Assembly: GCA_017634065.1 (NCBI GenBank)
Contig: JAGBOC010000029.1
Location: 1-37,657, forward strand
DNA from: Lachnospiraceae bacterium
Lineage (GTDB): Bacteria; Bacillota; Clostridia; Lachnospirales; Lachnospiraceae
DNA: 37,657 bases
Direction of reading: 5' to 3'
Under the pieces are notes generated by a model. It did no database searches. It was not told the DNA's origin and worked only from the letters and a program-made list of their open reading frames with translations. The translations under genes and the position numbers were made by a program. Below are positions 24,212-33,395 of the stretch, one piece after another. Positions within the stretch are counted from its first letter, which is position 1. Each line of letters begins with the position of its first letter.

Positions 24212-25532
24212 GGCATTGCATGAACAAAACCAAAGCGTAACTGTAGGAGTAAAACTTAAAGATGTAAATGCTGATGCACCATTTGACACAGGTCTTGAAT
24301 ATGGTTGTCCTGCAAGAGGTATGTGGAATATAGTGCATACTGGATTTTTAGTGCCAGAATGTCACGAGATTTTTGTCTGTGCATCAAATTGCCTTAGGGG
24401 TGTAGTGCTAACTGCTGCTGAAATGGGAACCATGGGTCAGTTTTCTACTATAACAATCAGAGAAAATAATGTACTTGATGGAAATATGGAAGAACTTTTG
24501 ATTGAAGGGACAACTTCTATTATTAATAAACTTAAGAAAAAGCCAAAAGCTATACTTATATATACAAGTTGCATACATCATTTTATGGCGCTTGACCTTG
24601 AACTTTGTTATAAGACTTTAAGAAAAAGATTTCCAAGAATTAAGTTCACTGATTGCTATATGAACCCAATAATGAGAAAAAGTGGTATGACTCCTGATGA
24701 ACTTATGAGAAGACAACTGTATTCTTTACTTGATACGGCATCAAAAAAAGATAATGGTATAAATATAATTGGCAATAATTTAACTACTGATGATAGTAGT
24801 GATTTGATAAGACTAATAAAGAAAAGCAAATACAAACTCCGCGATATAACTTACTGCAAAACTTTTGCTGAATATGAAGAAATGAGTAAAAGTAAATACA
24901 ACATTGCATATTTAGGGACTGCAAAAAAAGGCTTATATGATATAAGTAAGAAACTTATACAAGAGCCAATATTTTTACCGATTAGTTATGATGCTGAAAT
25001 TATAATGGATAATCTAAAAAGATTAGCGAATATCTTAAATGTTGATATAAGTAACTTTGATTTTAAGACTAGTGAAGCAATGAGCAAACTTAAAGAAGCA
25101 AAAGAGATTATAGGAGATACTGCGATAGCAATTGATTATACTTTTACTCCAGCAACCTTAAGTCTAGCAAGACTATTACTTGATAATGGATTTAATGTAA
25201 AAAAAATATATATAGATACTATAAGTGAGAAAGAAATACTTGAAGACCTTAAAGAGAGATATGGAAATAGGGAAATAGTTTTTTATCCTACTGTCAATGT
25301 CATGATGCGAGTAAATGATAGAAGGCAGAAAGAGAAATATTTTGCACTTGGACAAAAGTCAGCATACTTCACTGATACAAGATATTTTGTAAATGAGGTA
25401 GAAGGTGGGGGACATTATGGTTTTGATGGGATTAAAAAACTTGCTGAAAACATGATAGATGCGTATAAAAATGAAAAAGATACTGCTCTACTAATTCAAG
25501 AGAAAGGACTGGGGTGTAACTGTTTATTATGA
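24204..25532 (+). CDS. NifD-like nitrogenase-family catalytic subunit (442 aa)
   Basis: Oxidoreductase/nitrogenase component 1 fold. Cysteines at C35 (YGCPARG), C53/C59/C63 ([12 protein letters not shown]) and C123 (YTSCIHHFM) follow the C62-C88-C154 spacing of NifD cluster ligands. In the region [18 protein letters not shown] (about 399-416), matching the NifD stretch after the FeMo-cofactor histidine, that histidine position is not His by my alignment. C-terminus has CNC. So cluster binding is likely but FeMo-co is not. AAGGAGG in the nifH-like 3' end. Substrate unknown. Confidence 0.85.
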   Translation: MLKALHEQNQSVTVGVKLKDVNADAPFDTGLEYGCPARGMWNIVHTGFLVPECHEIFVCASNCLRGVVLTAAEMGTMGQFSTITIRENNVLDGNMEELLIEGTTSIINKLKKKPKAILIYTSCIHHFMALDLELCYKTLRKRFPRIKFTDCYMNPIMRKSGMTPDELMRRQLYSLLDTASKKDNGINIIGNNLTTDDSSDLIRLIKKSKYKLRDITYCKTFAEYEEMSKSKYNIAYLGTAKKGLYDISKKLIQEPIFLPISYDAEIIMDNLKRLANILNVDISNFDFKTSEAMSKLKEAKEIIGDTAIAIDYTFTPATLSLARLLLDNGFNVKKIYIDTISEKEILEDLKERYGNREIVFYPTVNVMMRVNDRRQKEKYFALGQKSAYFTDTRYFVNEVEGGGHYGFDGIKKLAENMIDAYKNEKDTALLIQEKGLGCNCLL

Positions 25533-26698
25533 AGCAAATACAGACATTTACAAGTACATATACAGCAGATGTATCTGGAGTACCATCGGCACTCTATGAA
25601 CTTGGGGGCATGAGTATAATGCATGATGCATCAGGTTGCAACTCAACTTACAATACTCATGATGAGCCAAGATGGTATGATAGTAAAAGTTTGGTTTTTA
25701 TTACTGGCTTATCTGAAATGGAAGCAATCATGGGTGATGACCAGAAATTAGTTGATGACATTGTGAAAGTTGCTAAAAAATTAAAACCAAGATTTATTGC
25801 AATAGCAGGAACTCCTATACCAATGATTACTGGTTGCGATATAGAGGCAAATGCAAAAGTAATAGAACTTGCGACAGGGATTCCAACATTTGGCATAAAT
25901 ACAAATGGTATGCACTCATATGTTGAGGGTGCTTCAGAAGCATTACTTCACTTTGCGAAAGCATTTGTGAAAAAAAATGTTAGTAAGGTTAAAAACTCTA
26001 TAAATATTCTTGGCGCAACACCGATAGATTTTTCTATAAATGGACAGATAGAATACCTGACATCATTTTTAGAAAATAATGGAGTAAAAGTTATATCGAA
26101 TTTTGCATTATCTTGTGATGTGGATAAGATGATATTGGCAGGGTCGGCAAGTGTCAATTTAGTTGTATCATCTGTAGGAATAAAACTCGCAGAGTATTTT
26201 CAAAAAGAGTTTAATACACCTTATATAGTAGGTGTGCCATATGGCGACAGAATGAAAAAGGATTTATTGGATAAAACTAAGAAAGGTGAGAATACAAGTG
26301 AAGTTTTTCTTTCAGATTTAAGTAAGTCCTATAAGGATGAAAAAATACATATTATCGGAGAGAGTGTCACATCAAAATCACTTGCAAAGTATATTTATTA
26401 TAGATATGGTTTAACTCCAAAGGTTATATCTGCGGTTGAACTTGGGAACACATATCATGGTGATATAGTGAAAGATTTAAAAGTGAGAAATGAAGTGGCA
26501 CTTGAGAAACAAGACATGTATATTGAAGATGAAGATGAGATAAGGGATACGATAAAGAATGCAAAAGTCGTAATTGCAGATCCGCTTTATAAGCCTATAG
26601 TACCAGATAATGCAATATTTATAAATAATCCACATGAAGGATTTTCAGGACGACTATATAGAAAACAAATGATAAATCTTATAAAAGAATTAAAGTAG
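25529..26698 (+). CDS. NifK-like nitrogenase-family catalytic subunit (389 aa)
   Basis: Second component-1 subunit. One cluster-type cysteine, C37 (HDASGCNSTYNTHDEP), in the place of NifK C95; the first ligand site reads SGVPSAL with no Cys, and near the third only C103 (MITGCD) is found. ELATGIPTFGINTNGMHSY and INILGATPID are typical component-1 blocks. With the partner subunit this gives a 3+1 ligand set. Overlaps the NifD-like stop by 4 nt. Confidence 0.85.
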   Translation: MKQIQTFTSTYTADVSGVPSALYELGGMSIMHDASGCNSTYNTHDEPRWYDSKSLVFITGLSEMEAIMGDDQKLVDDIVKVAKKLKPRFIAIAGTPIPMITGCDIEANAKVIELATGIPTFGINTNGMHSYVEGASEALLHFAKAFVKKNVSKVKNSINILGATPIDFSINGQIEYLTSFLENNGVKVISNFALSCDVDKMILAGSASVNLVVSSVGIKLAEYFQKEFNTPYIVGVPYGDRMKKDLLDKTKKGENTSEVFLSDLSKSYKDEKIHIIGESVTSKSLAKYIYYRYGLTPKVISAVELGNTYHGDIVKDLKVRNEVALEKQDMYIEDEDEIRDTIKNAKVVIADPLYKPIVPDNAIFINNPHEGFSGRLYRKQMINLIKELK

Positions 26699-26708
26699 GA
26701 GGAAAAAG

Positions 26709-27857
26709 ATGAAAAAAATATTATCATTAGCACTTGCTATAATTATGTGTTTAACATTTTTTGCTTGTGCAAACAAAAGCAGTGACACTATTGTCACTAA
26801 TGAAGAAGCGGGGACTCACATAGTAGTGGACCACGGTGGAAATGAAGTAAAGGTACCAAATAAAATTGAGAGAATAGTTGTAACAGATATTTTCCCTATA
26901 CCTGCAGTGCTCTCTGTGTTTTTTAATAGTGCTGATAAGATAGTCGGCATAGCACCTACAAGTATGAGTGCAGCAAAAAATAGTTTACTCTCTCACATTT
27001 ACCCAGAAATCTTAAATGCAAAAACAGATTTTATGAGCGGAAATGTCATCAATGTGGAAGAACTAATGAAATTAAATCCAGATGTTGTATTTTACAGCGA
27101 AAATAATAATGAACAGAAAGAAGTTTTAACAAATGCTGGTTTTTGTGCCATCGGAATATCAGCTAATGGTTGGGGATATAATTGCATTGAGACTCTTAAT
27201 AATTGGCTTAAAACTCTCACTGAAGTATTTAAGTATTCTGATGACATACAAGTTTTATCTGATAGAAGTGATAAAGCTCAAACTAAATCAACTAGCATTT
27301 ATAATTTAATTAAAGATAGAACTTCAAAGATTAGTGAAGATGAGAAGAAAAATGTATTTTTCTTATTCCAGTATAATGATAGTATGATGCTAACTTCTGG
27401 AAAGAACTTCTTTGGACAGTGGTGGGCTGATGCAATAGGTTGTAAAAATGTTGCGGAAGAACTTGAGAAAGATAATTCGGTCGCTACTAATCTTGAGCAG
27501 GTATATGTATGGAATCCTGATATGATATTCATCACTAATTTCACAACAGCACTTCCAAAAGATCTGTATGAAAACACTATCGGAAACTATGACTGGAGTG
27601 AAGTGAAGGCAGTTAAAAATAAGGATGTGTATAAACTTCCGCTTGGTATGTATAGAACCTATACTCCAGGTATTGATACACCTATTACTCTACTTTGGTT
27701 TGCTAAAACAGCATATCCAGAACTTTTTAGCGATATAGATTTAGTGAAAGAGACAAGAGAGTTTTACAAAGATATATTTGATGTGAACTTAAGTGATGAG
27801 CAAATAAAAAATATATTCAATCCAGATGCAAATGCTGGAAGAACTTATTTTAATTAG
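26709..27857 (+). CDS. Metal-chelate ABC transporter binding lipoprotein (382 aa)
   Basis: Lipoprotein signal, lipobox FFAC (Cys20). Type-III periplasmic-binding fold: IVVDHGGNEVKVPNKIERIVV at the start, NVINVEELMKLNPDVVFY, then AIGCKNVAEEL and VYVWNPDMIFITNF. Partner of the FecCD permease and ATPase, though separated from them by the three Nif-like genes. GGAGG upstream, 10 nt after the NifK-like stop. Ligand not determinable. Confidence 0.92.
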   Translation: MKKILSLALAIIMCLTFFACANKSSDTIVTNEEAGTHIVVDHGGNEVKVPNKIERIVVTDIFPIPAVLSVFFNSADKIVGIAPTSMSAAKNSLLSHIYPEILNAKTDFMSGNVINVEELMKLNPDVVFYSENNNEQKEVLTNAGFCAIGISANGWGYNCIETLNNWLKTLTEVFKYSDDIQVLSDRSDKAQTKSTSIYNLIKDRTSKISEDEKKNVFFLFQYNDSMMLTSGKNFFGQWWADAIGCKNVAEELEKDNSVATNLEQVYVWNPDMIFITNFTTALPKDLYENTIGNYDWSEVKAVKNKDVYKLPLGMYRTYTPGIDTPITLLWFAKTAYPELFSDIDLVKETREFYKDIFDVNLSDEQIKNIFNPDANAGRTYFN

Positions 27858-27867
27858 TGGTAAGTGT

Positions 27868-28122
27868 ATGGATAGGATAGCTATAGTTAGTATCATAGTT
27901 GAGCAAAGTAGCACAGATACCATTCAGAAAATAAATGATATACTCCATGAGTTTCATGATATAATTCTTGGCAGAATGGGTCTACCCGATAAAGTTCATA
28001 GTGTTAATATCATAAGTGTAGCAGTGTGTGCAACGGAAAGTAAGATTAATGCTCTTACAGGAAAACTTGGAAGAGTTGAAGGCATAAGTGCAAAAACTCT
28101 TTATTCAAAAAACACATATTGA
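27868..28122 (+). CDS. TM1266-type small regulator of the iron-only hydrogenase system (84 aa)
   Basis: NikR/ACT-like small protein found beside hydE/F/G genes. RIAIVSIIVEQ at the start, then INDILHEFHDIILGRMGLPDKVHSVNIISVAV, the family block with LGRMG. Start at 27868 (MDRIAIV); a 14-codon upstream frame overlaps the lipoprotein gene. 10 nt after the lipoprotein gene and 19 nt before hydF, so within the same operon. Confidence 0.88.
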   Translation: MDRIAIVSIIVEQSSTDTIQKINDILHEFHDIILGRMGLPDKVHSVNIISVAVCATESKINALTGKLGRVEGISAKTLYSKNTY

Positions 28123-28141
28123 CAAAAAGTGAGGTAAAGCA

Positions 28142-29362
28142 TTGGGAAACTTAAATGAGACAGCAAATGCAGATAGAATTCATATTGGTTTTTTTGGCTG
28201 TAGAAATGCAGGAAAATCAAGTGTGGTTAATGCGATAACAAATCAAGAGATAGCAGTTGTATCTGATGTAAAAGGTACTACAACTGACCCTGTTACGAAA
28301 GCTATGGAGATACTTCCACTTGGGCCAGTTGTCTTGATTGATACTCCAGGATATGACGATGATGATGAAATGCTTGGGAAAAAGAGAGTTGAGAGAACAA
28401 AAAGAGTCTTGAATAAATCTGATATTGCTGTACTTGTTGTATCATCAATTGAAGGTTTTAGTGTCTATGATAAAGAATTGCTTGAGATTTTCAAAAATAA
28501 AGGAATACCATATGTAATCACATTTAACAAATCAGACTTGATAGATGATATTAGAAAAAAAGATTTAGTTTTGAAACTTGATGAAGAAGCAAAGAAGAGA
28601 TGTTTGTTTGTAAGTGCAGTTACAAAAGATGGAATAGAAGACCTTAAAGTTTCAATATCAAAACTAAAACCTGATGATTCAAATAAGTCTCTTGTAGGCG
28701 ATATAGTTTATAAAAATGATTTTGTAGTTCTTGTGACTCCAATTGATGAATCAGCACCAAAGGGAAGAATGATTTTGCCACAAGTGCAAATGATTAGAGA
28801 TATACTCAATCATGATGCATATTGTATAGTGACTAAAGAAACAGAACTTAAAAATGTGCTTGATAGTATAGATAGGAAACCAAACTTTGTTATTACTGAT
28901 AGTCAAGTGTTTAAATATGTAGATTCAGTTGTCCCAAAGGATATACCACTTACATCATTTTCAATTTTACTTGCAAGATATAAAGGTTTCTTAAAAACTG
29001 CTGTGGAGGGAGTGGAAAAAGTTAAAACTCTTAAAAACGGAGACACAGTTTTAATAGCGGAAGGCTGTACTCATCATAGACAGTGCAATGATATAGGAAC
29101 TTATAAAATCCCAAAGTGGCTTAAAGAATATACAGGGGCAGAGATAAGTATTGCTACTTCATCTGGAATTGAGTTTCCGGAAGATTTATCAAAATATAAA
29201 ATGGTTATTCACTGTGGTGGATGTATGACACCAGATAGGGAAATGTTATATCGTATGAAATGTGCAGTGGATGCAGGAGTGCCTTTCACAAATTATGGAA
29301 CTTTTATAGCATTTGTAAATGGCATATTGGATAGGTCTATAGCAAATATGCCACTTTGTTAG
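28142..29362 (+). CDS. hydF: [FeFe]-hydrogenase maturation GTPase HydF (406 aa)
   Basis: Scaffold that carries the H-cluster 2Fe precursor to apo-hydrogenase. GTPase motifs GCRNAGKSS (19-27), DTPG (67-70), NKSD (129-132); dimerisation domain; C-terminal Fe-S ligands CxH (C309, H311) and HCxxC (H357, C358, C361). TTG start: GAGGTAA 4 nt upstream and no other start for 50 codons. hydE, hydG and the hydrogenase are not in the window. Confidence 0.96.
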   Translation: MGNLNETANADRIHIGFFGCRNAGKSSVVNAITNQEIAVVSDVKGTTTDPVTKAMEILPLGPVVLIDTPGYDDDDEMLGKKRVERTKRVLNKSDIAVLVVSSIEGFSVYDKELLEIFKNKGIPYVITFNKSDLIDDIRKKDLVLKLDEEAKKRCLFVSAVTKDGIEDLKVSISKLKPDDSNKSLVGDIVYKNDFVVLVTPIDESAPKGRMILPQVQMIRDILNHDAYCIVTKETELKNVLDSIDRKPNFVITDSQVFKYVDSVVPKDIPLTSFSILLARYKGFLKTAVEGVEKVKTLKNGDTVLIAEGCTHHRQCNDIGTYKIPKWLKEYTGAEISIATSSGIEFPEDLSKYKMVIHCGGCMTPDREMLYRMKCAVDAGVPFTNYGTFIAFVNGILDRSIANMPLC

Positions 29363-29371
29363 TTAGTTATA

Positions 29372-29400
29372 TTGCTAAATATTTGATTTTGTATTATTAT
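29372..29400 (+). promoter_or_regulatory. Candidate rubrerythrin promoter
   Basis: TTGCTA (29372-29377), 17-bp spacer, TATTAT (29395-29400). Confidence 0.55.
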
Positions 29401-29431
29401 ATTAGAATATCTTATATTAAGGAGGTATTAT

Positions 29432-29971
29432 ATGTCTAAGTATGCAGGAACAAAAACAGAGAAGAATCTCATGGAAGCATTTGCAGGAGAGTCACAAGCA
29501 AGAAATAAGTACACATATTTTGCAAGTGTAGCAAGAAAAGAGGGTTATGAACAAATTGCAGAAATATTTGAAGAGTCTGCTGCGAATGAAAAAGAACATG
29601 CTAAACTTTGGTTCAAAGAATTAGAGGGTATAGGTGATACTGCAACTAATTTGGCACATGCAGCAGAAGGCGAACATGGAGAGCATACTTCTATGTATCC
29701 AAGAATGGCAAAAGAAGCTGAAGAAGAAGGATTTAAGGAATTAGCTGCATTATTTACAATGGTTGGAAAGATTGAAGCTAAACACGAAGAAAGATATTTG
29801 AAAGTTTTGAAAAATCTAAAAGAAGATTTAGTATTTAAGACAAATGATGGACAGACAATGTGGATTTGCAGAAATTGTGGACACATCCATGTAGGAGCAA
29901 ATGCACCAGAATTATGTCCAGTATGCAAACATCCAAAGAGTTTCTTTGAAAGAAAAGCAATGAATTATTAA
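29432..29971 (+). CDS. rbr: Rubrerythrin (179 aa)
   Basis: Peroxide reductase of anaerobes. N-terminal diiron four-helix bundle with E-x-x-H and Glu ligands (FAGESQARNKY, ESAANEKEHA, KIEAKHEERY) and a C-terminal rubredoxin domain with CRNCG and CPVCKHP. Length typical. AAGGAGG 7 nt upstream. Separate from hydF by 69 nt. Confidence 0.98.
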   Translation: MSKYAGTKTEKNLMEAFAGESQARNKYTYFASVARKEGYEQIAEIFEESAANEKEHAKLWFKELEGIGDTATNLAHAAEGEHGEHTSMYPRMAKEAEEEGFKELAALFTMVGKIEAKHEERYLKVLKNLKEDLVFKTNDGQTMWICRNCGHIHVGANAPELCPVCKHPKSFFERKAMNY

Positions 29972-29987
29972 TTCTAAAGTAGTTGTG

Positions 29988-30014
29988 AAAAGGGAGCAAA
30001 TGATGCTCCCTTTT
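29988..30014. terminator. Bidirectional terminator between rubrerythrin and pyruvate kinase
   Basis: AAAAGGGAGCA (29988-29998) / TGCTCCCTTTT (30004-30014), 5-nt loop. The pyk stop codon lies in the right arm. Confidence 0.9.
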
Positions 30015-31446
30015 AATATACAACTTCAATTCTCATAGTGTTGGTATGAGGCTTTATTATCTTATCATGCTCTTTAGTTGACCTTCCAAATGCAACTACA
30101 ACTGTGTCGCCAACTGTGACATATCCATTATTTCGAAGTTGTACTATTGCATCGCCGACTATGGCATCTGATCCATTTGGGCGGTTAAAGTAAAATGGTG
30201 TTACTCCGTAGTAAAGCATTAACTGCCTAACCACAACTTCATTTTGTGAAAGAGCATATATTGGCTCATTTGGTTTATATTTAGATATTACCTTTGCTGT
30301 ATGACCAGATATAGATGGAGTAATAATTGCTTTTGCATTTAATTCATTAGCGGCAACAGTTATACTTTTGCATACAGTGTTAGTTATAGTTTGATCAATG
30401 CCAGTCTGATATAATTCAAGGATTCTATGCTGATTATTTATGTGGGATTCTGTCTCAATAGCAATTTCGTGCATAGTTTTTACTGCTTCCACAGGATATT
30501 TGCCATTTGCTGTCTCACCACTAAGCATTATAGCATCAGTCCCATCATATATAGCATTTGCTACATCTGTGACTTCAGCTCGTGTAGGTCGTGGACTATT
30601 TATCATAGAGTCAAGCATTTGAGTTGCAGTGATGACAACTTTTCCTTTTTGGTTACATTTCTTTATCATCTGTTTCTGAAGGTATGGAACTTCAGTGGCA
30701 TTTACTTCTACACCAAGATCGCCTCTCGCAACCATGATGCCATCTGCTTCATCAATTATTGAATCAAGGTTCTCAACTCCTTCTTGATTTTCAATTTTTG
30801 CAATGACAAGAATATTTGCATTTTGCTTTGCAAGTATTTCTTTAATTTGTTTTATACAATTTGCAGAGCGGACAAATGATGCTGCTATTATGTCAAATCC
30901 TGATTCTATAGCAAAATGAATATCTTTTATATCTTTTTCAGTGAGGTCTGGGAGTTTTATTTTAACTCCTGGCAGATTTACTCCTTTATGTTCACCAAGT
31001 ATGCCACCGGTTACAACTTTGCAAGTAATACTGTCATTATCTTTAGATATAACTTTTAAATCTATTTTTCCATCATCAATTAAAATTGTGTCAGATATAT
31101 TTACATCATTTACAATTCCCTTATATGTGACAGAGATAGTGTCTTGAGTGCAGAGACTGTCATTTACCACAATAGTGACATCGCTTCCTTGCTGTAAGTT
31201 TATTTTTTCTCCATTTTTATTCTCACCAGTTCTAATTTCTGGACCTTTAGTATCAAGAAGGGCTGGGATAGGTCTGCCTGTCTCAATTCGTACTTTTTTG
31301 AGCAATTCAAGTTTTTTTAGATGCTCCTCATAACTTCCGTGTGAAAAATTAAACCTACCGACATCCATATATTTTGCCATACTTTTTAGAGTTTCGTAGT
31401 TCTCAGCATTTGGCCCAAGAGTGCATATTATTTTTGTTCTTCTCAT
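30013..31446 (-). CDS. pyk: Pyruvate kinase (477 aa)
   Basis: PEP + ADP to pyruvate + ATP. RRTKIICTLGPNAENYE, NFSHGSYEEH, LDTKGPEIRTG, the Mg/PEP site IMVARGDLGVEV, and TATQMLDSMINSPRPTRAEVTDVANAIYDG; C-terminal allosteric domain present. It is the ~475-aa form without the extra PEP-utilising domain found in some Firmicutes. AGGTGAT 5 nt upstream of the ATG. Confidence 0.98.
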   Translation of the reverse strand: MRRTKIICTLGPNAENYETLKSMAKYMDVGRFNFSHGSYEEHLKKLELLKKVRIETGRPIPALLDTKGPEIRTGENKNGEKINLQQGSDVTIVVNDSLCTQDTISVTYKGIVNDVNISDTILIDDGKIDLKVISKDNDSITCKVVTGGILGEHKGVNLPGVKIKLPDLTEKDIKDIHFAIESGFDIIAASFVRSANCIKQIKEILAKQNANILVIAKIENQEGVENLDSIIDEADGIMVARGDLGVEVNATEVPYLQKQMIKKCNQKGKVVITATQMLDSMINSPRPTRAEVTDVANAIYDGTDAIMLSGETANGKYPVEAVKTMHEIAIETESHINNQHRILELYQTGIDQTITNTVCKSITVAANELNAKAIITPSISGHTAKVISKYKPNEPIYALSQNEVVVRQLMLYYGVTPFYFNRPNGSDAIVGDAIVQLRNNGYVTVGDTVVVAFGRSTKEHDKIIKPHTNTMRIEVVY

Positions 31447-31478
31447 ATTATCACCTTTTTCTATAATTTCTGCTTATT

Positions 31479-31507
31479 ATCATAGCACACAAAACCCCCT
31501 ATGCCAA
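31479..31507 (-). promoter_or_regulatory. Candidate pyk promoter sharing its -35 box with H element copy 4
   Basis: On the minus strand TTGGCA (31507-31502) within H, 17-bp spacer, TATGAT (31484-31479). Transcription would begin ~25 nt before the pyk start. Confidence 0.45.
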
Positions 31508-31549
31508 CCCCCTAACTTTTGCAAAATGTAGGTGGTTGGTACTGGGGAG
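31493..31549 (+). repeat. H element copy 4
   Basis: Same hairpin element as at 74-130, TATGCCAACC variant. Its left edge lies inside the pyk promoter region. Confidence 0.8.
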
Positions 31550-31910
31550 CATCGCGTTCGCCGGATTTCGCTATCGTGGAACCGCGAAATCGCGATTCCA
31601 CTGACGCTTCATCGGCTCCGCTCTTCAAAAAATGCTAAAAAGAAGCATTTTTTGAGATTGATAGGGCAGACAAGAGGGCGTTTGAAATAGTGAATTAGTA
31701 TAAAAAGCCATCTGTAGGTAGATGTTGTACTTGCGAACGTATTTTGTGAGCTTAGTACAACACTATGCCAGATTTCCGTGAAGATGCGAAGCATCTGAAC
31801 GCTTTTCGGAAATCGGTTAGTAAAATAGTTTGTAGGGGCGAGCACGCGCCCGAGCGTTTTTTCCGAGCGTAGCGAAGGAAGTGCGACAAAGCACCCTTGG
31901 GGTGCGAGCC
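31550..31910 (+). repeat. Mosaic leader of copy 4: modules D, C, A/B
   Basis: Module D (31550-31713) holds GTGGAA-C-CGCG-AAAT-CGCG-A-TTCCAC and the terminator-like AAAAAATGCT/AGCATTTTTT hairpin (about 31626-31652). Module C (31714-31817) has the nested hairpins described for copy 2. Then a GTAGGGGCGAGC start of module A fused to B (31837-31910). D and C are ~98% identical to 36030-36299 by eye. No gene is supported in this stretch. Confidence 0.75.
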
Positions 31911-31932
31911 TGTAGGTCGTAAGCAATAAATT

Positions 31933-33306
31933 ATGAAAAGAAGCACAAGAATAGTAAAGAGAACTTTGGCACTATTTTTAGTTGTGCTTATGAGCATAGA
32001 GAGTTTTGGGGCGGTAGTAAGTGATAACGACGGTTCTGCCTTCATTACAAAGGCTGAATTTGATAGTCTCAAGAATAACTTCCAATCTCAGATAGATCAA
32101 TACAACTCATCTATAGATAGTAAGATTGATGGAGCGATAGCATCTTATCTCGCTGGAGTTGCTATTACTCAAAAGCAAAAAGTTCAAAATCTTTACGATT
32201 TAATTGGTGGGCAAAATATAAAATTTGGATTTCCAAGTATTGACCCAACAGTCGATGAGCTTGTAGGTTGGGCTACTTATTGGGAAAATGGTGATAGATA
32301 TGGAGTTAGTACAGTGAGAATGGGAGCATATAACCAAGGTATTAGAGATCCATCTTCATCGTACTGGACAGATGCTTCTAAGGGCGGTGGCCAATATGGT
32401 AAATTTTTGATTTATAAAGAAAATAAAGGAAATAAGTTTTTAGATAAATATTTTTATGGTATGTTGCAAGCAGTTTTTTCAGGTGGTTGGTGGACGGGTA
32501 TGACTACTGTAAGAAAGTGTATGATAAATGGTCCTTGGGGTGCGTCGGCAGCAGATGTGAATGTGCCATTGACCCCAACCAGTAGTTTGTATGCTGACTT
32601 TTTTACATCTTTTTACAGAGTATATGATAAAGAACCACGTGTGGATCTTTCATATTGGACTTCTGCATATGGTGTGGATACGACCAATAATAAAATATTT
32701 ATTTCTGAAACTAACTTTGGAAAAGCAAATGCACGTATGATTAATAAAGGCTCAGGACTTACTGCGGACACTGAATCAACTGCGGTATATAATTATTACA
32801 ATGGTATGGCAACAACTGATGGCACGGAGCATGATGCAGATGATATCGTATACAATAATGTAGTATTTTATGATTGGGACACAGAAACTAGTAAAACATA
32901 CACAGAGTTATGTCCCGGTTTTTATAATGGGAAGGCATATACTAATAAACTTTATGCTGGAGTACACTTGTTTGAAAGTGAGAAAAGGGGGACAGTAAAA
33001 ATAGAGGGTTTAAAGTTTACAAAATCAGTAGGTGGTTATGTGTGGTTTGCAATCAGTAGTGCACCATTTAGTAATAGTGATACTCTAAGTGGAGATGTCA
33101 AGTTCACTAAAGTTACTAATGCAACTATAGATGGTGCTGACTTAAATCGATATTATGCTTCTCAAGGAGCTGAGGTTACACTGGAATTTGAAATTAAAAA
33201 GGGAATGTATTATATAAAATGTCAGCCTACAAAAACGAAGAGTGCAAGTAATACATTATACTGTGGCATTGAGGATGGTGCTACAATAACTGTAACTTAT
33301 GACTAG
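31933..33306 (+). CDS. Secreted variable coiled-coil protein, family copy 4 (457 aa)
   Basis: Signal peptide (KRSTRIVKR, ending SFGA), coiled coil KAEFDSLKNNFQSQIDQYN, boundary YLAGV, then unique sequence rich in Trp/Tyr/Gly. C-terminal region VKIEGLKFTKSVGGYVWFAI ... ISSAPFSNSD ... VTLEFEIKKGMYYIKCQP follows the strand pattern of copies 2 and 3 (xxPFS, then YIKC), so a related C-terminal domain. Leader and signal-peptide codons are almost identical to copy 6. Shortest complete member. Function unknown. Confidence 0.93.
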   Translation: MKRSTRIVKRTLALFLVVLMSIESFGAVVSDNDGSAFITKAEFDSLKNNFQSQIDQYNSSIDSKIDGAIASYLAGVAITQKQKVQNLYDLIGGQNIKFGFPSIDPTVDELVGWATYWENGDRYGVSTVRMGAYNQGIRDPSSSYWTDASKGGGQYGKFLIYKENKGNKFLDKYFYGMLQAVFSGGWWTGMTTVRKCMINGPWGASAADVNVPLTPTSSLYADFFTSFYRVYDKEPRVDLSYWTSAYGVDTTNNKIFISETNFGKANARMINKGSGLTADTESTAVYNYYNGMATTDGTEHDADDIVYNNVVFYDWDTETSKTYTELCPGFYNGKAYTNKLYAGVHLFESEKRGTVKIEGLKFTKSVGGYVWFAISSAPFSNSDTLSGDVKFTKVTNATIDGADLNRYYASQGAEVTLEFEIKKGMYYIKCQPTKTKSASNTLYCGIEDGATITVTYD

Positions 33307-33352
33307 TGATAATAGTGAACCTTAAATAATTAAGTTTTCAAAATCCCATATT

Positions 33353-33376
33353 AGCAGGCTTTTTAGTCTGCTTTTA
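33353..33376 (+). terminator. Terminator of secreted protein copy 4
   Basis: AGCAGGCT / AGTCTGCT with TTTT loop and TTTTA after. Confidence 0.75.
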
Positions 33377-33395
33377 TATTGCAATTTAAATTTAG

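Noticed and set aside
23465-26698. A true nitrogen-fixing nif operon
   Set aside because: No nifB/E/N/V, NifD-like and NifK-like proteins are short, cluster ligands are incomplete for a P-cluster and the FeMo-co histidine is missing by alignment.
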